Below, in pieces: positions 7,219-15,462 of a stretch of 18,443 bases of DNA; position 1 is the first letter of the stretch; every line of letters begins with the position of its first letter. A program made the position numbers and the translations under genes. Below the pieces are notes generated by a model. The model was not told where the DNA came from, ran no database searches, and saw nothing but the letters and a program-made list of their open reading frames with translations. The DNA lies in contig JAYPAP010000066.1 in assembly GCA_038123735.1 (NCBI GenBank), positions 1 to 18,443 on the forward strand. The letters are read 5' to 3'. Origin of the DNA: REDI01 sp038123735 (GTDB lineage: Bacteria > Myxococcota_A > UBA796 > GCA-2862545).

Positions 7219-10200
7219 TCTGTAGCTCTTGAAGCGGCAGATCGATGCCCCATCGGGTCGCCTCCTCGTGCACGAGACGCGCCACCTCGTACTGGAGGAT
7301 GCCGCGGGCGACCACGTCCCCAGCGAGTGCCTTCTGCGCGAAGGCGTCATGGCGGATCTTGACGGTAACCGAATGGCGGGCTTGAACCTCGATTGCTTCA
7401 TCCGTCCAGTCGGGACCGCTATAGATCCTCACCCCAACGGGCCAGCCGCATTGACTCAACACAGCTTGAAGAGGGGCCTGAATGAAGCTCCATTCTCCGT
7501 CATCGCGGGCTGCTGCCTTTTTCTGAGTCGGTGCGACTGCCGCGACCTCGGAGACACCAAGAGGAGGATCGGGCCGAACACTCTCTTTCGCCGCATACCA
7601 ATCCCACAATGACCCCCATCGGGTGCCGGCCTTGTCGCGGACCACGATCGCTCTTGCCATCGCCGCAACAAGGCCCTCGTGACGGGCCTTCGCATCCCTC
7701 AGGTGCGCCCGCGCGACAAAACCACATGCGTAGTGCTGGGCGGCTGCGCGTCGGTCCGGATCGGGATCCTCGATCATCACGCGGAGAACCCGCTCGTAAA
7801 GCTGGAGACCCGCAAGGTTGAGCATCTGGATTTCAGCTTTCTTCAAGGTCGTGCTCGTGGACTTTTTGAGGAGTCCATGACAGGGGGTGCGCTGAAGAGC
7901 ATTGTCAATAATCTTGGTATCCTTCGGGTTCTCCAGGACCACGGCCGTGGTGGTGTCCACCGGGTACCGCAGGCCAACCCACCCAGTCAGCTCCGCCAAG
8001 CGCACCGGCATTCGGGCGATCCATTCCTGGGGATCGGCAGCGGCAGTCCAGACCTCAGGATCATCGTCGAGGAGGAGTGGGGTCGGACTTTCAAGTCCCA
8101 GATGGGCCCTGATCTCATCGAACACAAGCGCCTCTTCGTAGGAAAGTGGCAATGCCGTGTCGATGGTTCCGCGTTGACCACCGCGAGGGCGAATTGGCGT
8201 ATTCTGCCGGATGAACTGCGTGATGGGGGTGAGCCGGCCTTCGGCGTTGGGATAGCGAGGGTTGAATGTATCGGCATATTTGAGGCAAAACCTAAGATAC
8301 GCGAGATAAAACATCCGCTGGGCACGATCACTGGAGCGATGAGAGCAGCCCACGAAGGTCTGGATGCCTCTCTTGCTTAGGGCAAACAACAACCGTTCAA
8401 GCTCCACTACTGCTGCATCGTCGATCAGGGCCGGAGTAGCCCCTTCTCGGACCCAGTGCGCCACTCCAGGGATGCCTGAGTCCGCAAGCGTCCAGCCTGG
8501 TGGAGGTTCTGGAAGCGCGTAGCTCGCATAGAACATCAGCATGTCCGTACAGTCATCATCACCGTACGTCCCGAACAAATAGTAGCGCCACCCACGGTTG
8601 GTGCGCCCCATGGTCGTGATGGGGATCTCGAGGTCTTCCGGGATCGGGAGATGGCCATACCCATAGCGCCGCTCCAGGATCTCGAGGACATCGCGATCCG
8701 CCGCCGATCGGAGGTGCAAAACCTCGCTGGTGCCTTGCATCTGGATGAGTCGTGCCAGCGTGAGAGGACCATCCGACGTAGAGGCGAGCGGCGCCTGCCG
8801 GAGGCGGTCGGCGAACGCGGACCAGGTGGTTGGAAACCACACGTCGAGCTCGAGAGACCCATCAGAATGCCGTTCAAACGCCGGAGCAGCGTAGTCGACC
8901 AATAACTCCATCTGCAGGCGGGTGTAGCGGTCATCGTTGACGTCGATCGTCTCCAATAAGCGCCAGGTATTCGCCTCCACGATCTCTCTGAGTTGCTGCC
9001 GAATACGGGTAATCGAATCCTGGGGGTCCGAAAGTGAACTTAGGTCGACGCCGATGGCGAGGTAGTGCAGCCCGAGATCCAGCTGGCCAATATCGAGCAT
9101 CTTCCCGTTGGCGTGAAGCGAGAAGGGGCTAGTCGGCGATTCGGGATGATAGGTCTGGAATGGAGGGCGCCCATCGAGGTACAGCCTCAAGGTGACCGGA
9201 ACTTCGACACCGGCGTGGCGAAACTCAGCGTTGAAGGTGATGTCTACCCAGTTTTGGCTGCGGTCCAGAGCCGTGCGTACAAAGCTCACATCTTCGGGTG
9301 TTGTCAGCTGGGCGAGGGTAGGCCCGGTGTCCATGTCTGAGGTGCTCAATGACTCGGTTAGCGTACGCGCTTGTCCGGGAGACAAGACGAGAATGGGGTA
9401 GGGGAAGCGCCACGCCATGCACGGCTCGACCAGCTGTTCTGCGACGTCATGTTCGCACCAAAACACGTGTTCGGAGCCCATGACGCGCGCGAGCGCCTCC
9501 CGGTCGAGGCCCGGACGTTTTCCGACCTGGGCGATCCCCGCGGGAAGAGGCTCGGCGGCTATCTCCGCGACCGTGGCAGCCGTTGCTTCAGTTGTGACGA
9601 TCGGGTCGGGCAGCTTGGGCGGGGTATAACCAGGGACTAACTTGCGAATGAGTTTGGTCGCGATGGGCTGCAGATCGTGGAGAAGGTCGACCCATGCTGC
9701 ATCTTCGACAATGTCGCTCATATCCGCCGTCTTTCTTAGCCGGTCATCTTTGATGACCCCGACGATCCGATCGCCAAGTGGCGTGTCGGCGCGTTCACAA
9801 ACTTCTACACCACCGATCACGATCCGAATGCGTGACTCTAGGGTCTTGGATACGCCGATCTTGCCCCCTCGCGGCGCGGGAACGGGAGCACTGTTCGAAA
9901 CTCCACCGAGAACCACATTTTTCGACTTCGACATTCCAAATGGGAACCGCCCGTTGAGCAGGATTGGAACGGAGGTATGGCGGCAGCGCAGCTCGATCAG
10001 CTCCACGATTTCATCACTAGAGCGAAACCTAGAAAACCACTTTCTAACGGTGTTGATGCGGACATAGGTGCCGAGCATCGGCTGCTCGGGCTTTCCGATC
10101 ACCGCTTCGCCATCGCTGTTCAGATCGCAGCGAATCGAGCCTTCTTTCGTCCCGTCACCGCTCTCGATCTGGATCGTAACGGCCCCGTTCTGCATGGCCG

Positions 10201-10537
10201 AGTTGAGCCCGATGGCCATCTGCATGAGATGGCGGGTCTCCTGAACTCCCTGGTCAGAAAACAGGTAGTTCATCAGATTTGAAAGCTCTTTTCGCTTGAG
10301 TGGCTTGCCCCCGATCCACGCGAGAAGGAGGCCGCGGCTACTCGTCTCCACTACCATCCAGCGGGCACCGTTGAAGGCGGCTCCCTGCAACAACTCCAAG
10401 ACGTATTGGCGGGGATGGCGGAGGGTGAACTCGCGCATCTTTTCGATGGCTTTGGACTGCGCCAGGGTAAAGCGCGTCTTTTCTACAAAGCCCGAGGTGT
10501 TCTGCGCTCGCGAGAGTAATTGGTCGAGTTCGCTCAT
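7219..10537 (-). CDS. Giant GHKL-like protein, degenerate ATPase fold, 3' end missing
   Basis: At least 1106 residues are visible; the C-terminus is lost in the gap. The N-terminus resembles a GHKL (Hsp90/MutL/MORC) ATPase domain with decayed motifs. YVLELLQGAAFNGA (45-58) lines up with the N-box of the gene upstream (ELIQNSLDAG), but the Mg/ATP-binding Asn position is Gly52, while Glu48 is kept. The DxGxG loop is replaced by WIGGKP (74-79). A later MAIGLNSAMQNGAVTIQI stretch matches the G2-box region, and GTYVRI the G3 box. The long middle is unrecognised, with an Ala/Pro-rich linker near 310-340. Near the end, VTVKIRHDAFAQKALAG (about 1056-1072) resembles a C-terminal element of the partner. 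ATG 10537 overlaps the partner stop (ATGA). It is probably a non-catalytic partner or scaffold; this is inference from eye alignment. Confidence 0.72.
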
Positions 10538-12246
10538 GCTGACGTCACCAGGACATGCCGGTAGAGTGCCTTAAACGACAACTCTGTGGATACATCTTCG
10601 TAATTGAGGACGAGTTGGGTCAGTGCCATCGCTGGTGCAGTGAGTTCATTGAAGCTCGCGGCCAATAGGCTGCGCACATGTGGGTGATCGCGGTTGATGA
10701 GCAGGTGCCTTCGTATCAGGAATCGCTGCACCCATAGCCATTGCCACCCGTGCACTTTACGCTCGAAGACGACCCCGCCTTGGCGGCCGCAGATGGCGAG
10801 CTCCGGGTTGTCGAGGTCGCCACCCAACTCGGCGATTCCCACGCGCACACCCCGCCCGGTCGCCGCTTTGAAATACTGCTCCACCCGCTCGAAGAAGGCT
10901 TGTTCGCGCGGGGAGAGGGCGTCGATCTGAACGATGCCCGGGACCACGAATCGTTGCTCCGCGTTGATGAATATGCACTCGCGATGCCGCGAAAACGCCC
11001 TGAAGATCCGCTGCACATCGGGTGGGGCATCGATGATGGTGATGCCTTCCCCGGTGATAGCAGCGGCGAGATCCGGATCGCGGGGTCGCGTGAGAATGCA
11101 CCCCATACGGTTACTCTGCGCTTCGACCTCCTTCAACGAGGTGGGCCCATGGGCGCTGGCGAAGAGGGTCCGCTCCGCCATGAGCTGCTTGACCTCCGCT
11201 TCGCGATCGCCGGCCACCTCAGCTTCAACCGCGAGGGCGCGATGCCAGGGCGCCATGTCGTCGCCGCGCAAAAGGGCAGCTTCCGCGCCATCGATCAAAT
11301 CTTTGAGGCATTGATTGGCAACGAACACGACCTCTTTCATCACCTCTTCCCAGTTCGTGTCCTGGAGGACGTTGTCGCGGGTAAGGGTGTGCTCAAGGTG
11401 GTCCGACCGAACTTTGAACGACACGTGCTGCAATCGCTTTGCGTAGGAACCAAGCACATGGATGTTCTGGCTGCTTACCAGCGTTAGCCCTCCATTATAA
11501 AAACCATAGGAGGGGCGTTCCGTGTAGCCGACCACCACCGTACCTCGGGCTGTATTGGCGGAACGACTCACGAGCGCTTTGTCGAGGGTGAACGGACGAC
11601 TCACGCGTTCACCGTGCTCGGTCACATCAGGGGCAGCAAAGGCGGCGAACGGATCCGCGGAATCCACATCTACCGGCTCGGCGCGCGGCATCTGGATGTC
11701 GTCTTCCGTCCAGTCGTGGAAGGTGATGGGCGTATGGGAATGTTCACACCAATAGGTCAGAACATAGCGGAGATCCCGGACAAATTTTGGGATGGAGTCG
11801 GGGTTCATTCGCTTGAATAGCTTGACCTCCGTCCCGGTTACCGGTTCATCGATCCGGTACTTTTCGATCGTTCGGTCGGGCTTGAACAGGACCTCCCAGT
11901 TCTCTCCGTGGCGCCCGGTACGCACTAAGACCGCCGCTGGCCGGATCGCGAATACACTGGTAAATCCAATTCCAAACTTGCCAATCTTGGTTAAATCACC
12001 CTCTTTGGTGGATGAGAACAGGCGGATCAGCTGATTGTCGATGATGTCCTCATCCATGCCCTCGCCAAAGTCCGCGACACATATCGTGACCACATTGCCG
12101 GCATCCTTCGCCACCCGAACCTCGATACGAGGCGTACCAGCGTCCAGGCTGTTCTGAATGAGCTCGCGGAGAAAGTCGAGCGGCCGCGCGAACTGGTTGA
12201 TGAGGTTGGTGAGCGCTTGGTCGGTGAGATTGGACTCAGGATTCAT
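10534..12246 (-). CDS. GHKL (Hsp90/MORC-like) ATPase
   Basis: This is a 570-aa cytoplasmic protein with a full GHKL ATP-binding site: N-box RELIQNSLDAG (E28 catalytic base, N32 for Mg), G1 box DFGEGM (59-64), a lid with SSTKEGDLTKIGKFGIGF containing the G2 box (89-95), and G3 box GTEVKL (138-143). The downstream region to about 250 would be the transducer domain, as in Hsp90/MutL. The C-terminal half is not a standard Hsp90 middle or C domain and has no zinc finger or endonuclease motif I can see. A segment LLINRDHPHVRSLL (about 514-527) recurs in weaker form in the partner gene. It is the promoter-proximal gene of a two-gene operon. AGAGG (complement of 12253-12257) lies seven bases before ATG 12246. 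ATP-driven dimer closure is expected; the client or target is unknown. Confidence 0.85.
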   Translation of the reverse strand: MNPESNLTDQALTNLINQFARPLDFLRELIQNSLDAGTPRIEVRVAKDAGNVVTICVADFGEGMDEDIIDNQLIRLFSSTKEGDLTKIGKFGIGFTSVFAIRPAAVLVRTGRHGENWEVLFKPDRTIEKYRIDEPVTGTEVKLFKRMNPDSIPKFVRDLRYVLTYWCEHSHTPITFHDWTEDDIQMPRAEPVDVDSADPFAAFAAPDVTEHGERVSRPFTLDKALVSRSANTARGTVVVGYTERPSYGFYNGGLTLVSSQNIHVLGSYAKRLQHVSFKVRSDHLEHTLTRDNVLQDTNWEEVMKEVVFVANQCLKDLIDGAEAALLRGDDMAPWHRALAVEAEVAGDREAEVKQLMAERTLFASAHGPTSLKEVEAQSNRMGCILTRPRDPDLAAAITGEGITIIDAPPDVQRIFRAFSRHRECIFINAEQRFVVPGIVQIDALSPREQAFFERVEQYFKAATGRGVRVGIAELGGDLDNPELAICGRQGGVVFERKVHGWQWLWVQRFLIRRHLLINRDHPHVRSLLAASFNELTAPAMALTQLVLNYEDVSTELSFKALYRHVLVTSA

Positions 12247-12270
12247 CGGAGACCTCTATGCATGCGCGGA

Positions 12271-12313
12271 CTGTACACGACTGGGGCGTTGCGCAGGGTA
12301 GGGGTGTGTACAG
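12271..12313. promoter_or_regulatory. Inverted repeat CTGTACAC / GTGTACAG in divergent intergenic region
   Basis: CTGTACAC (12271-12278) and GTGTACAG (12306-12313) are exact reverse complements separated by 27 bp, and each contains the palindrome TGTACA. The 35-bp centre-to-centre spacing is 3.3-3.4 helical turns. They lie between the divergent GHKL operon (starting 12246) and the glycosidase-like lipoprotein gene (starting 12429), close to the GHKL start. They could be paired operators for a DNA-binding dimer. No regulator gene is adjacent, and chance cannot be excluded. Confidence 0.4.
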
Positions 12314-12372
12314 GCTGGAAATCAGAGGCCACATCATGCAGTTTGTGGGGCGAGTCGTAAGGGATGAAGGGC

Positions 12373-12401
12373 GTGACTCCGTGCGGTGTGGTGCGTTACA
12401 T
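12373..12401 (+). promoter_or_regulatory. Possible promoter of the glycosidase-like lipoprotein gene
   Basis: GTGACT (12373-12378) and TTACAT (12396-12401) are 17 bp apart and match a sigma-70 -35/-10 pair at four and three of six bases. Transcription would begin near 12408, about 20 bases before ATG 12429 and its AAGGGG site. This is a weak match and the call is tentative. I found no clear promoter for the GHKL operon on the other strand. Confidence 0.22.
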
Positions 12402-12428
12402 TGGACCACGAGCGCTCAAGGGGCTTCG

Positions 12429-13178
12429 ATGCTGGGTAATGTTTACAAGAGGCGATTTCTTTTCGTCCTGGGGTTGGGCCTCGGAGGCTGCGCCCACGCT
12501 TCGGATCAGAGCCCCGTGGAAAATGTGGTTTGGAAGGGGAGCAAATACCGCGTGCTCTCCATAGACTTGAAGCGAAACGCCATCACGCTGGTCGGTCGCG
12601 ATCCGGCCCATCGCACGCCAGCTGGGGCCGCAGGGGGTCAAGAGCAAGCGGTGGCGGTAATGAACGCGGGGATGTTCCACCCCAATCACGAGGCTGTTGG
12701 GCTGCATATCGAAGCTGGGGAGGTCTGGAAACGAATCCAGCTCGGGGATGGACCAGGAAACTTCCACTTGATGCCGAACGGGGTCTTCGCGCTGACGACG
12801 GCTGGAAAGCCTGTCATTCAGGAGTCCAAGTCCTTCGCCGAGAACAAGACCGCATGGACGTGGGCGACCCAATCTGGGCCGCTGATGCTGGAGCGTGGGA
12901 AGATCCACCCGGCTTTTCGAGAAGGTTCGACCAACTTCCATATTCGCAACGGGGTCTGCGTGGTATCGGACCAACAGGTCATCTTCGCTATCTCGGATAC
13001 GGGCGTGCGGTTTCACGACTTTGCCACCCTGCTACGCGATAAGTACGGCTGCTCGGATGCCCTCTATTTAGACGGTGCGGTGTCGTTTTTATCCGCGCGC
13101 ACCGCTCCCTCCGCAGCCTGGTCTCCGACCCTACCGCCGGTCACTTTGGGTCCATGGCTCGTGGTGAGCCAACGCTAG
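12429..13178 (+). CDS. Phosphodiester glycosidase family (NAGPA/DUF2233) lipoprotein
   Basis: This 249-aa protein has an N-terminal basic-hydrophobic signal ending L-G-G-C (lipobox, Cys21), so it is a periplasm-facing lipoprotein. The body matches the NAGPA-like fold: NAGMF (79-83) followed by AVGLHIEAGE, then GNFHLMPNGVF, a central ATQSGPLMLERGKIHPAF (SGP at 149-151), an RNG turn, and DALYLDGAVS with D215. Human NAGPA removes GlcNAc from a phosphodiester; bacterial members are thought to act on glycan phosphodiesters or cell-wall sugars, and the substrate here is unknown. ATG 12429 is chosen because AAGGGG lies at 12418-12423 and the signal sequence begins there. The frame stays open back to 12258, but that stretch is intergenic-like. 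It stops on a CTAG shared with the convergent hemolysin III gene. Confidence 0.87.
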   Translation: MLGNVYKRRFLFVLGLGLGGCAHASDQSPVENVVWKGSKYRVLSIDLKRNAITLVGRDPAHRTPAGAAGGQEQAVAVMNAGMFHPNHEAVGLHIEAGEVWKRIQLGDGPGNFHLMPNGVFALTTAGKPVIQESKSFAENKTAWTWATQSGPLMLERGKIHPAFREGSTNFHIRNGVCVVSDQQVIFAISDTGVRFHDFATLLRDKYGCSDALYLDGAVSFLSARTAPSAAWSPTLPPVTLGPWLVVSQR

Positions 13179-13849
13179 GCGGGCATGGGCAGCACGTACC
13201 ACAGCACCGCGAATACATGCGCTGTGGCACCACCGAGGACGAAGAGGTGCCAGATGAAGTGGTGATACTTGAGGGAGTGCCACTGAAAAAAGGCTACGCC
13301 GCCGGTGTACAATGCGCCGCCGAGGGCCACGAGAACCATCCCTGGCACGGGAAGCGCAGATACCAGCGGGCCGACGGCGATCATCCCCACCCAGCCCATC
13401 GTCACATATAAGACTACGGAAACCCAAGGGTGTCGGCCGATAAAGAGCGCCTGATAGATCATGCCAACCACCGCGATCCCCCAAACCACCCCGAAAATGG
13501 ACCATCCCCAGGCTCCTCCGAGGGTCACCAGCGTGAATGGGGTGTAGGTGCCCGCGATGAGCAAGTAGATGGCCATATGGTCCATCAGCCAGAAGGCCTG
13601 TTTGATACTCTTCTTATGGATGGCATGATAGAGGGTAGAGGCCAAGAATAGGATCACCAGGGAGGCACCATAGACCGACATGGCGACGATCCGCATCGCA
13701 TCGCCCTGCATCGCCGCGAAGGTCACCAACACGACCAACGCCGTAATTCCGAGGGCGGCCCCTAGGCCGTGACTGATGGCGTTTGCGATCTCCTCGCCGA
13801 CACTCTGTTGGCCGGGGAGGGCTGCCATTCGATCGATGCGTTTATCCAT
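13175..13849 (-). CDS. trhA: Hemolysin III / TrhA (PAQR) family membrane protein
   Basis: This is a 224-aa integral membrane protein with seven likely transmembrane helices after a short polar N-terminus. The PAQR/HlyIII signature is complete: NAISHGLGA (H27), LASTLYHAIH (S71, H75), LMDHMAIYLLIAGTYTPF (D90), and HHFIWHLFVLGGATAH (H197, H201). Ser, Asp and His residues at these places form the metal site in PAQR receptors and TrhA. Bacterial TrhA members have been tied to membrane-fluidity homeostasis; 'hemolysin' is a historical name. Length is normal. The start is ATG 13849 with AGGAG seven bases upstream. That site is in the 3' arm of a perfect hairpin. The end overlaps the glycosidase-like gene by four bases. 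Confidence 0.93.
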   Translation of the reverse strand: MDKRIDRMAALPGQQSVGEEIANAISHGLGAALGITALVVLVTFAAMQGDAMRIVAMSVYGASLVILFLASTLYHAIHKKSIKQAFWLMDHMAIYLLIAGTYTPFTLVTLGGAWGWSIFGVVWGIAVVGMIYQALFIGRHPWVSVVLYVTMGWVGMIAVGPLVSALPVPGMVLVALGGALYTGGVAFFQWHSLKYHHFIWHLFVLGGATAHVFAVLWYVLPMPA

Positions 13850-13855
13850 GCGTCT

Positions 13856-13871
13856 GCTCCTGTTTAGGAGC
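13856..13871 (-). promoter_or_regulatory. Perfect hairpin covering the trhA ribosome binding site
   Basis: Read on the - strand, GCTCCT, a four-base AAAC loop and AGGAGC form a perfect 6-bp stem. The 3' arm is the AGGAG Shine-Dalgarno sequence of the hemolysin III gene, seven bases before its ATG. If transcribed, the stem would hide the site, so it could act as an RNA thermometer or translational switch. Whether it lies in the mRNA depends on an unknown start site. Confidence 0.45.
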
Positions 13872-13928
13872 GTTGCTCATCCCGTTGGCATCGGCGACCG
13901 GAAACTCGCTTTGATGACAAATCGGCAC

Positions 13929-13938
13929 NNNNNNNNNN
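13929..13938. other. Assembly gap (10 N)
   Basis: Ten Ns lie in the intergenic region between the divergent hemolysin III and fatty-acid transporter genes. Its true size is unknown and it may hide promoters for either gene. No coding frame is visibly broken by it. Confidence 0.95.
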
Positions 13939-13950
13939 GAATACAACGTT

Positions 13951-13966
13951 GGTGGCTGTTGCCACC
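13951..13966. repeat. Perfect 6-bp inverted repeat beside the gap
   Basis: GGTGGC and GCCACC flank a TGTT loop, giving a perfect 6-bp hairpin 12 bases after the assembly gap and upstream of the fatty-acid transporter gene. No T-run follows on the + strand, so a rho-independent terminator is not supported. It could be an operator, a leader stem, or the structure that broke the assembly. The rest of 13967-14080 shows nothing I can name. Confidence 0.35.
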
Positions 13967-14089
13967 GAGCCCACGAGGTCGACGCGCGGCGCGAAGCGGG
14001 AGCGGTGCCATGACATCGGTCGGCACGGGCTGCGCTTGAAGAAAAAGTTGAGATTTTGCGCTACAAGGGACCGGCACGCTGGAGGCATC

Positions 14090-15460
14090 ATGTCGTTGGC
14101 CACATTGGCCCAAGGACTTCGTCGAATCATTCCGGATCCGTTCGTCATCGCGGTCGGGCTCACCCTGGCTGCGCTCCTGTTTTGCTCGGTGCAAACCGGT
14201 GATTGGGGTTTGTCACTCAATGCGTGGGTCTCGGGCTTCACGGCAGAGGAGGGTGCAGTGTCGCGCGGTGGGTTGTGGTCGCTCCTGCCTTTTGCGATGC
14301 AGATGTGCTTGATTTTGGTCACCGGCTACGCGGTGGCGCGAACCCCTCTCGTGGTACGGGCGATCGACGCGGTCGCTATGGTTCCCCAAAACACCCGGGC
14401 AGCCATCGTCTTGATCGGCGCCACCTCGATGGGGCTGGCGCTCATCAATTGGGGGCTGGGTCTGGTCGCGGGCGCCCTGTTGGCCCGAGAGGTCGGGCAG
14501 CGTATGCGGGAGCGAGGAATCGCCGTTCACTATCCGTTGCTGGCTGCAGCTGGGTACCTGGGCCTTGCGGTCTGGCATGGCGGGTTGTCAGGATCCGCCC
14601 CGTTAAAAATGGCGTCAGAGGCCGGGAGTACGGGTATTCTTGGACCCGAGCTCGGGGTGGCGATTGGGGCGATCCCCCTTTCGGAGACCGTGTTTTCGCT
14701 GCGGAACCTCATCATCACGCCTCTGGTGGCGGTGGTCATGCTCGGAGTGCTGATGCTCCTGGTGCCAAACCAGGAATCGGCAATGCAACAAGCCCCAGCG
14801 GCCGACTCGAGCGAGAGTGCAGTGGCATCGGAGCCGGTCGGAGGGCTCTCGGGATGGCTGGAGACCACTCCGTGGGTGACCGTGCTGCTCGGTGGGCTCG
14901 CACTCGCGTGGATCATCCCAGAACTCCTCGCAAAAGGCTTGGACGGCCTCACCCTCAACTCCATGAACCTGGCCTTCTTAGGTGCGGGCCTAGTCGCCTG
15001 CGGAAGCCCTCAAGCCTACCTGCGGGCCGTGAGCGAAGGGGCGCGAGCTTGTGCCGGGATCATCCTGCAGTTCCCACTCTATGGCGGCATCTTGGGCCTC
15101 TTATTGGCGGGAGGCGTCGCGGAGATCGTCGCCTCGGTTCTCCCCAGTTCAGCCGCCGGTTTGTCCGTGTCCACCTTCCTATCCGCCGGGCTGTTGAACC
15201 TCTTCGTACCTTCTGGAGGCGGGCAGTTCGCACTCCAAGGGCCTCTGGTCATGAATGTGGTGGCCGAGAACGGCATAGACGCCGGTCGAATTCTCCTCGC
15301 CTTGAGCTGGGGAGATCAGTGGACGAACCTATTTCAGCCGTTCTGGGCACTACCCTTGCTCGGAATCACTGGGACTAGGGCAGGGGACTTGCTTGGGCCT
15401 ACCTTATTCTGCGGGCTCGCTGCAGGCGTGGTGTTCGTGATTGGAGCCTGGGTAGGCTAG
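14090..15460 (+). CDS. atoE: Short-chain fatty acid transporter, AtoE family
   Basis: This 456-aa inner-membrane transporter has about ten to twelve hydrophobic segments. Family signatures are unmistakable: WHGGLSGSAPLKMA in the first half, and FVPSGGGQFALQGPLVM followed by SWGDQWTNLFQPFWALPLLGI near the C-terminus, as in the AtoE/SCFA_trans family (PF02667). E. coli AtoE is about the same length and takes up acetoacetate or short-chain fatty acids. A polar insert QQAPAADSSESAVASEPVGG marks the central cytoplasmic or periplasmic loop. ATG 14090 is chosen for GGAGG at 14081-14085. The frame runs upstream to 13949, but only through untranslated-looking sequence. No ato enzyme genes are adjacent, so it stands alone apart from the acyl-CoA dehydrogenase 1 kb away. 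It ends two bases from the convergent flagellin stop. Confidence 0.93.
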   Translation: MSLATLAQGLRRIIPDPFVIAVGLTLAALLFCSVQTGDWGLSLNAWVSGFTAEEGAVSRGGLWSLLPFAMQMCLILVTGYAVARTPLVVRAIDAVAMVPQNTRAAIVLIGATSMGLALINWGLGLVAGALLAREVGQRMRERGIAVHYPLLAAAGYLGLAVWHGGLSGSAPLKMASEAGSTGILGPELGVAIGAIPLSETVFSLRNLIITPLVAVVMLGVLMLLVPNQESAMQQAPAADSSESAVASEPVGGLSGWLETTPWVTVLLGGLALAWIIPELLAKGLDGLTLNSMNLAFLGAGLVACGSPQAYLRAVSEGARACAGIILQFPLYGGILGLLLAGGVAEIVASVLPSSAAGLSVSTFLSAGLLNLFVPSGGGQFALQGPLVMNVVAENGIDAGRILLALSWGDQWTNLFQPFWALPLLGITGTRAGDLLGPTLFCGLAAGVVFVIGAWVG

Positions 15461-15462
15461 GT

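Noticed and set aside
7679..8380. Long + strand open frame (233 codons) opposite the giant GHKL-like gene
   Set aside because: It is the antisense shadow of a 1106-codon gene in GC-rich sequence, with no recognisable domain and no separate support.
7219..12246. Calling the GHKL operon an anti-phage defence system
   Set aside because: No effector domain, mobile-element gene or known defence neighbour is visible; it is kept only as one open hypothesis.
12258..12428. In-frame upstream extension of the glycosidase-like lipoprotein, including an ATG near 12336
   Set aside because: It would bury the lipoprotein signal peptide inside the protein and spans the divergent regulatory region; ATG 12429 has a good ribosome binding site and the lipobox.
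14073..14086. GGCACG-N6-GC resembling a sigma-54 promoter before the AtoE-type gene (E. coli ato genes use sigma-54)
   Set aside because: The GG-N10-GC spacing fits, but transcription would start inside the coding region and the -12 half coincides with the ribosome binding site.
14203..15378. Overlapping 391-codon + strand frame within the AtoE-type gene
   Set aside because: The protein is arginine/glycine-rich low-complexity, typical of an out-of-frame reading; the AtoE frame has unmistakable family motifs.
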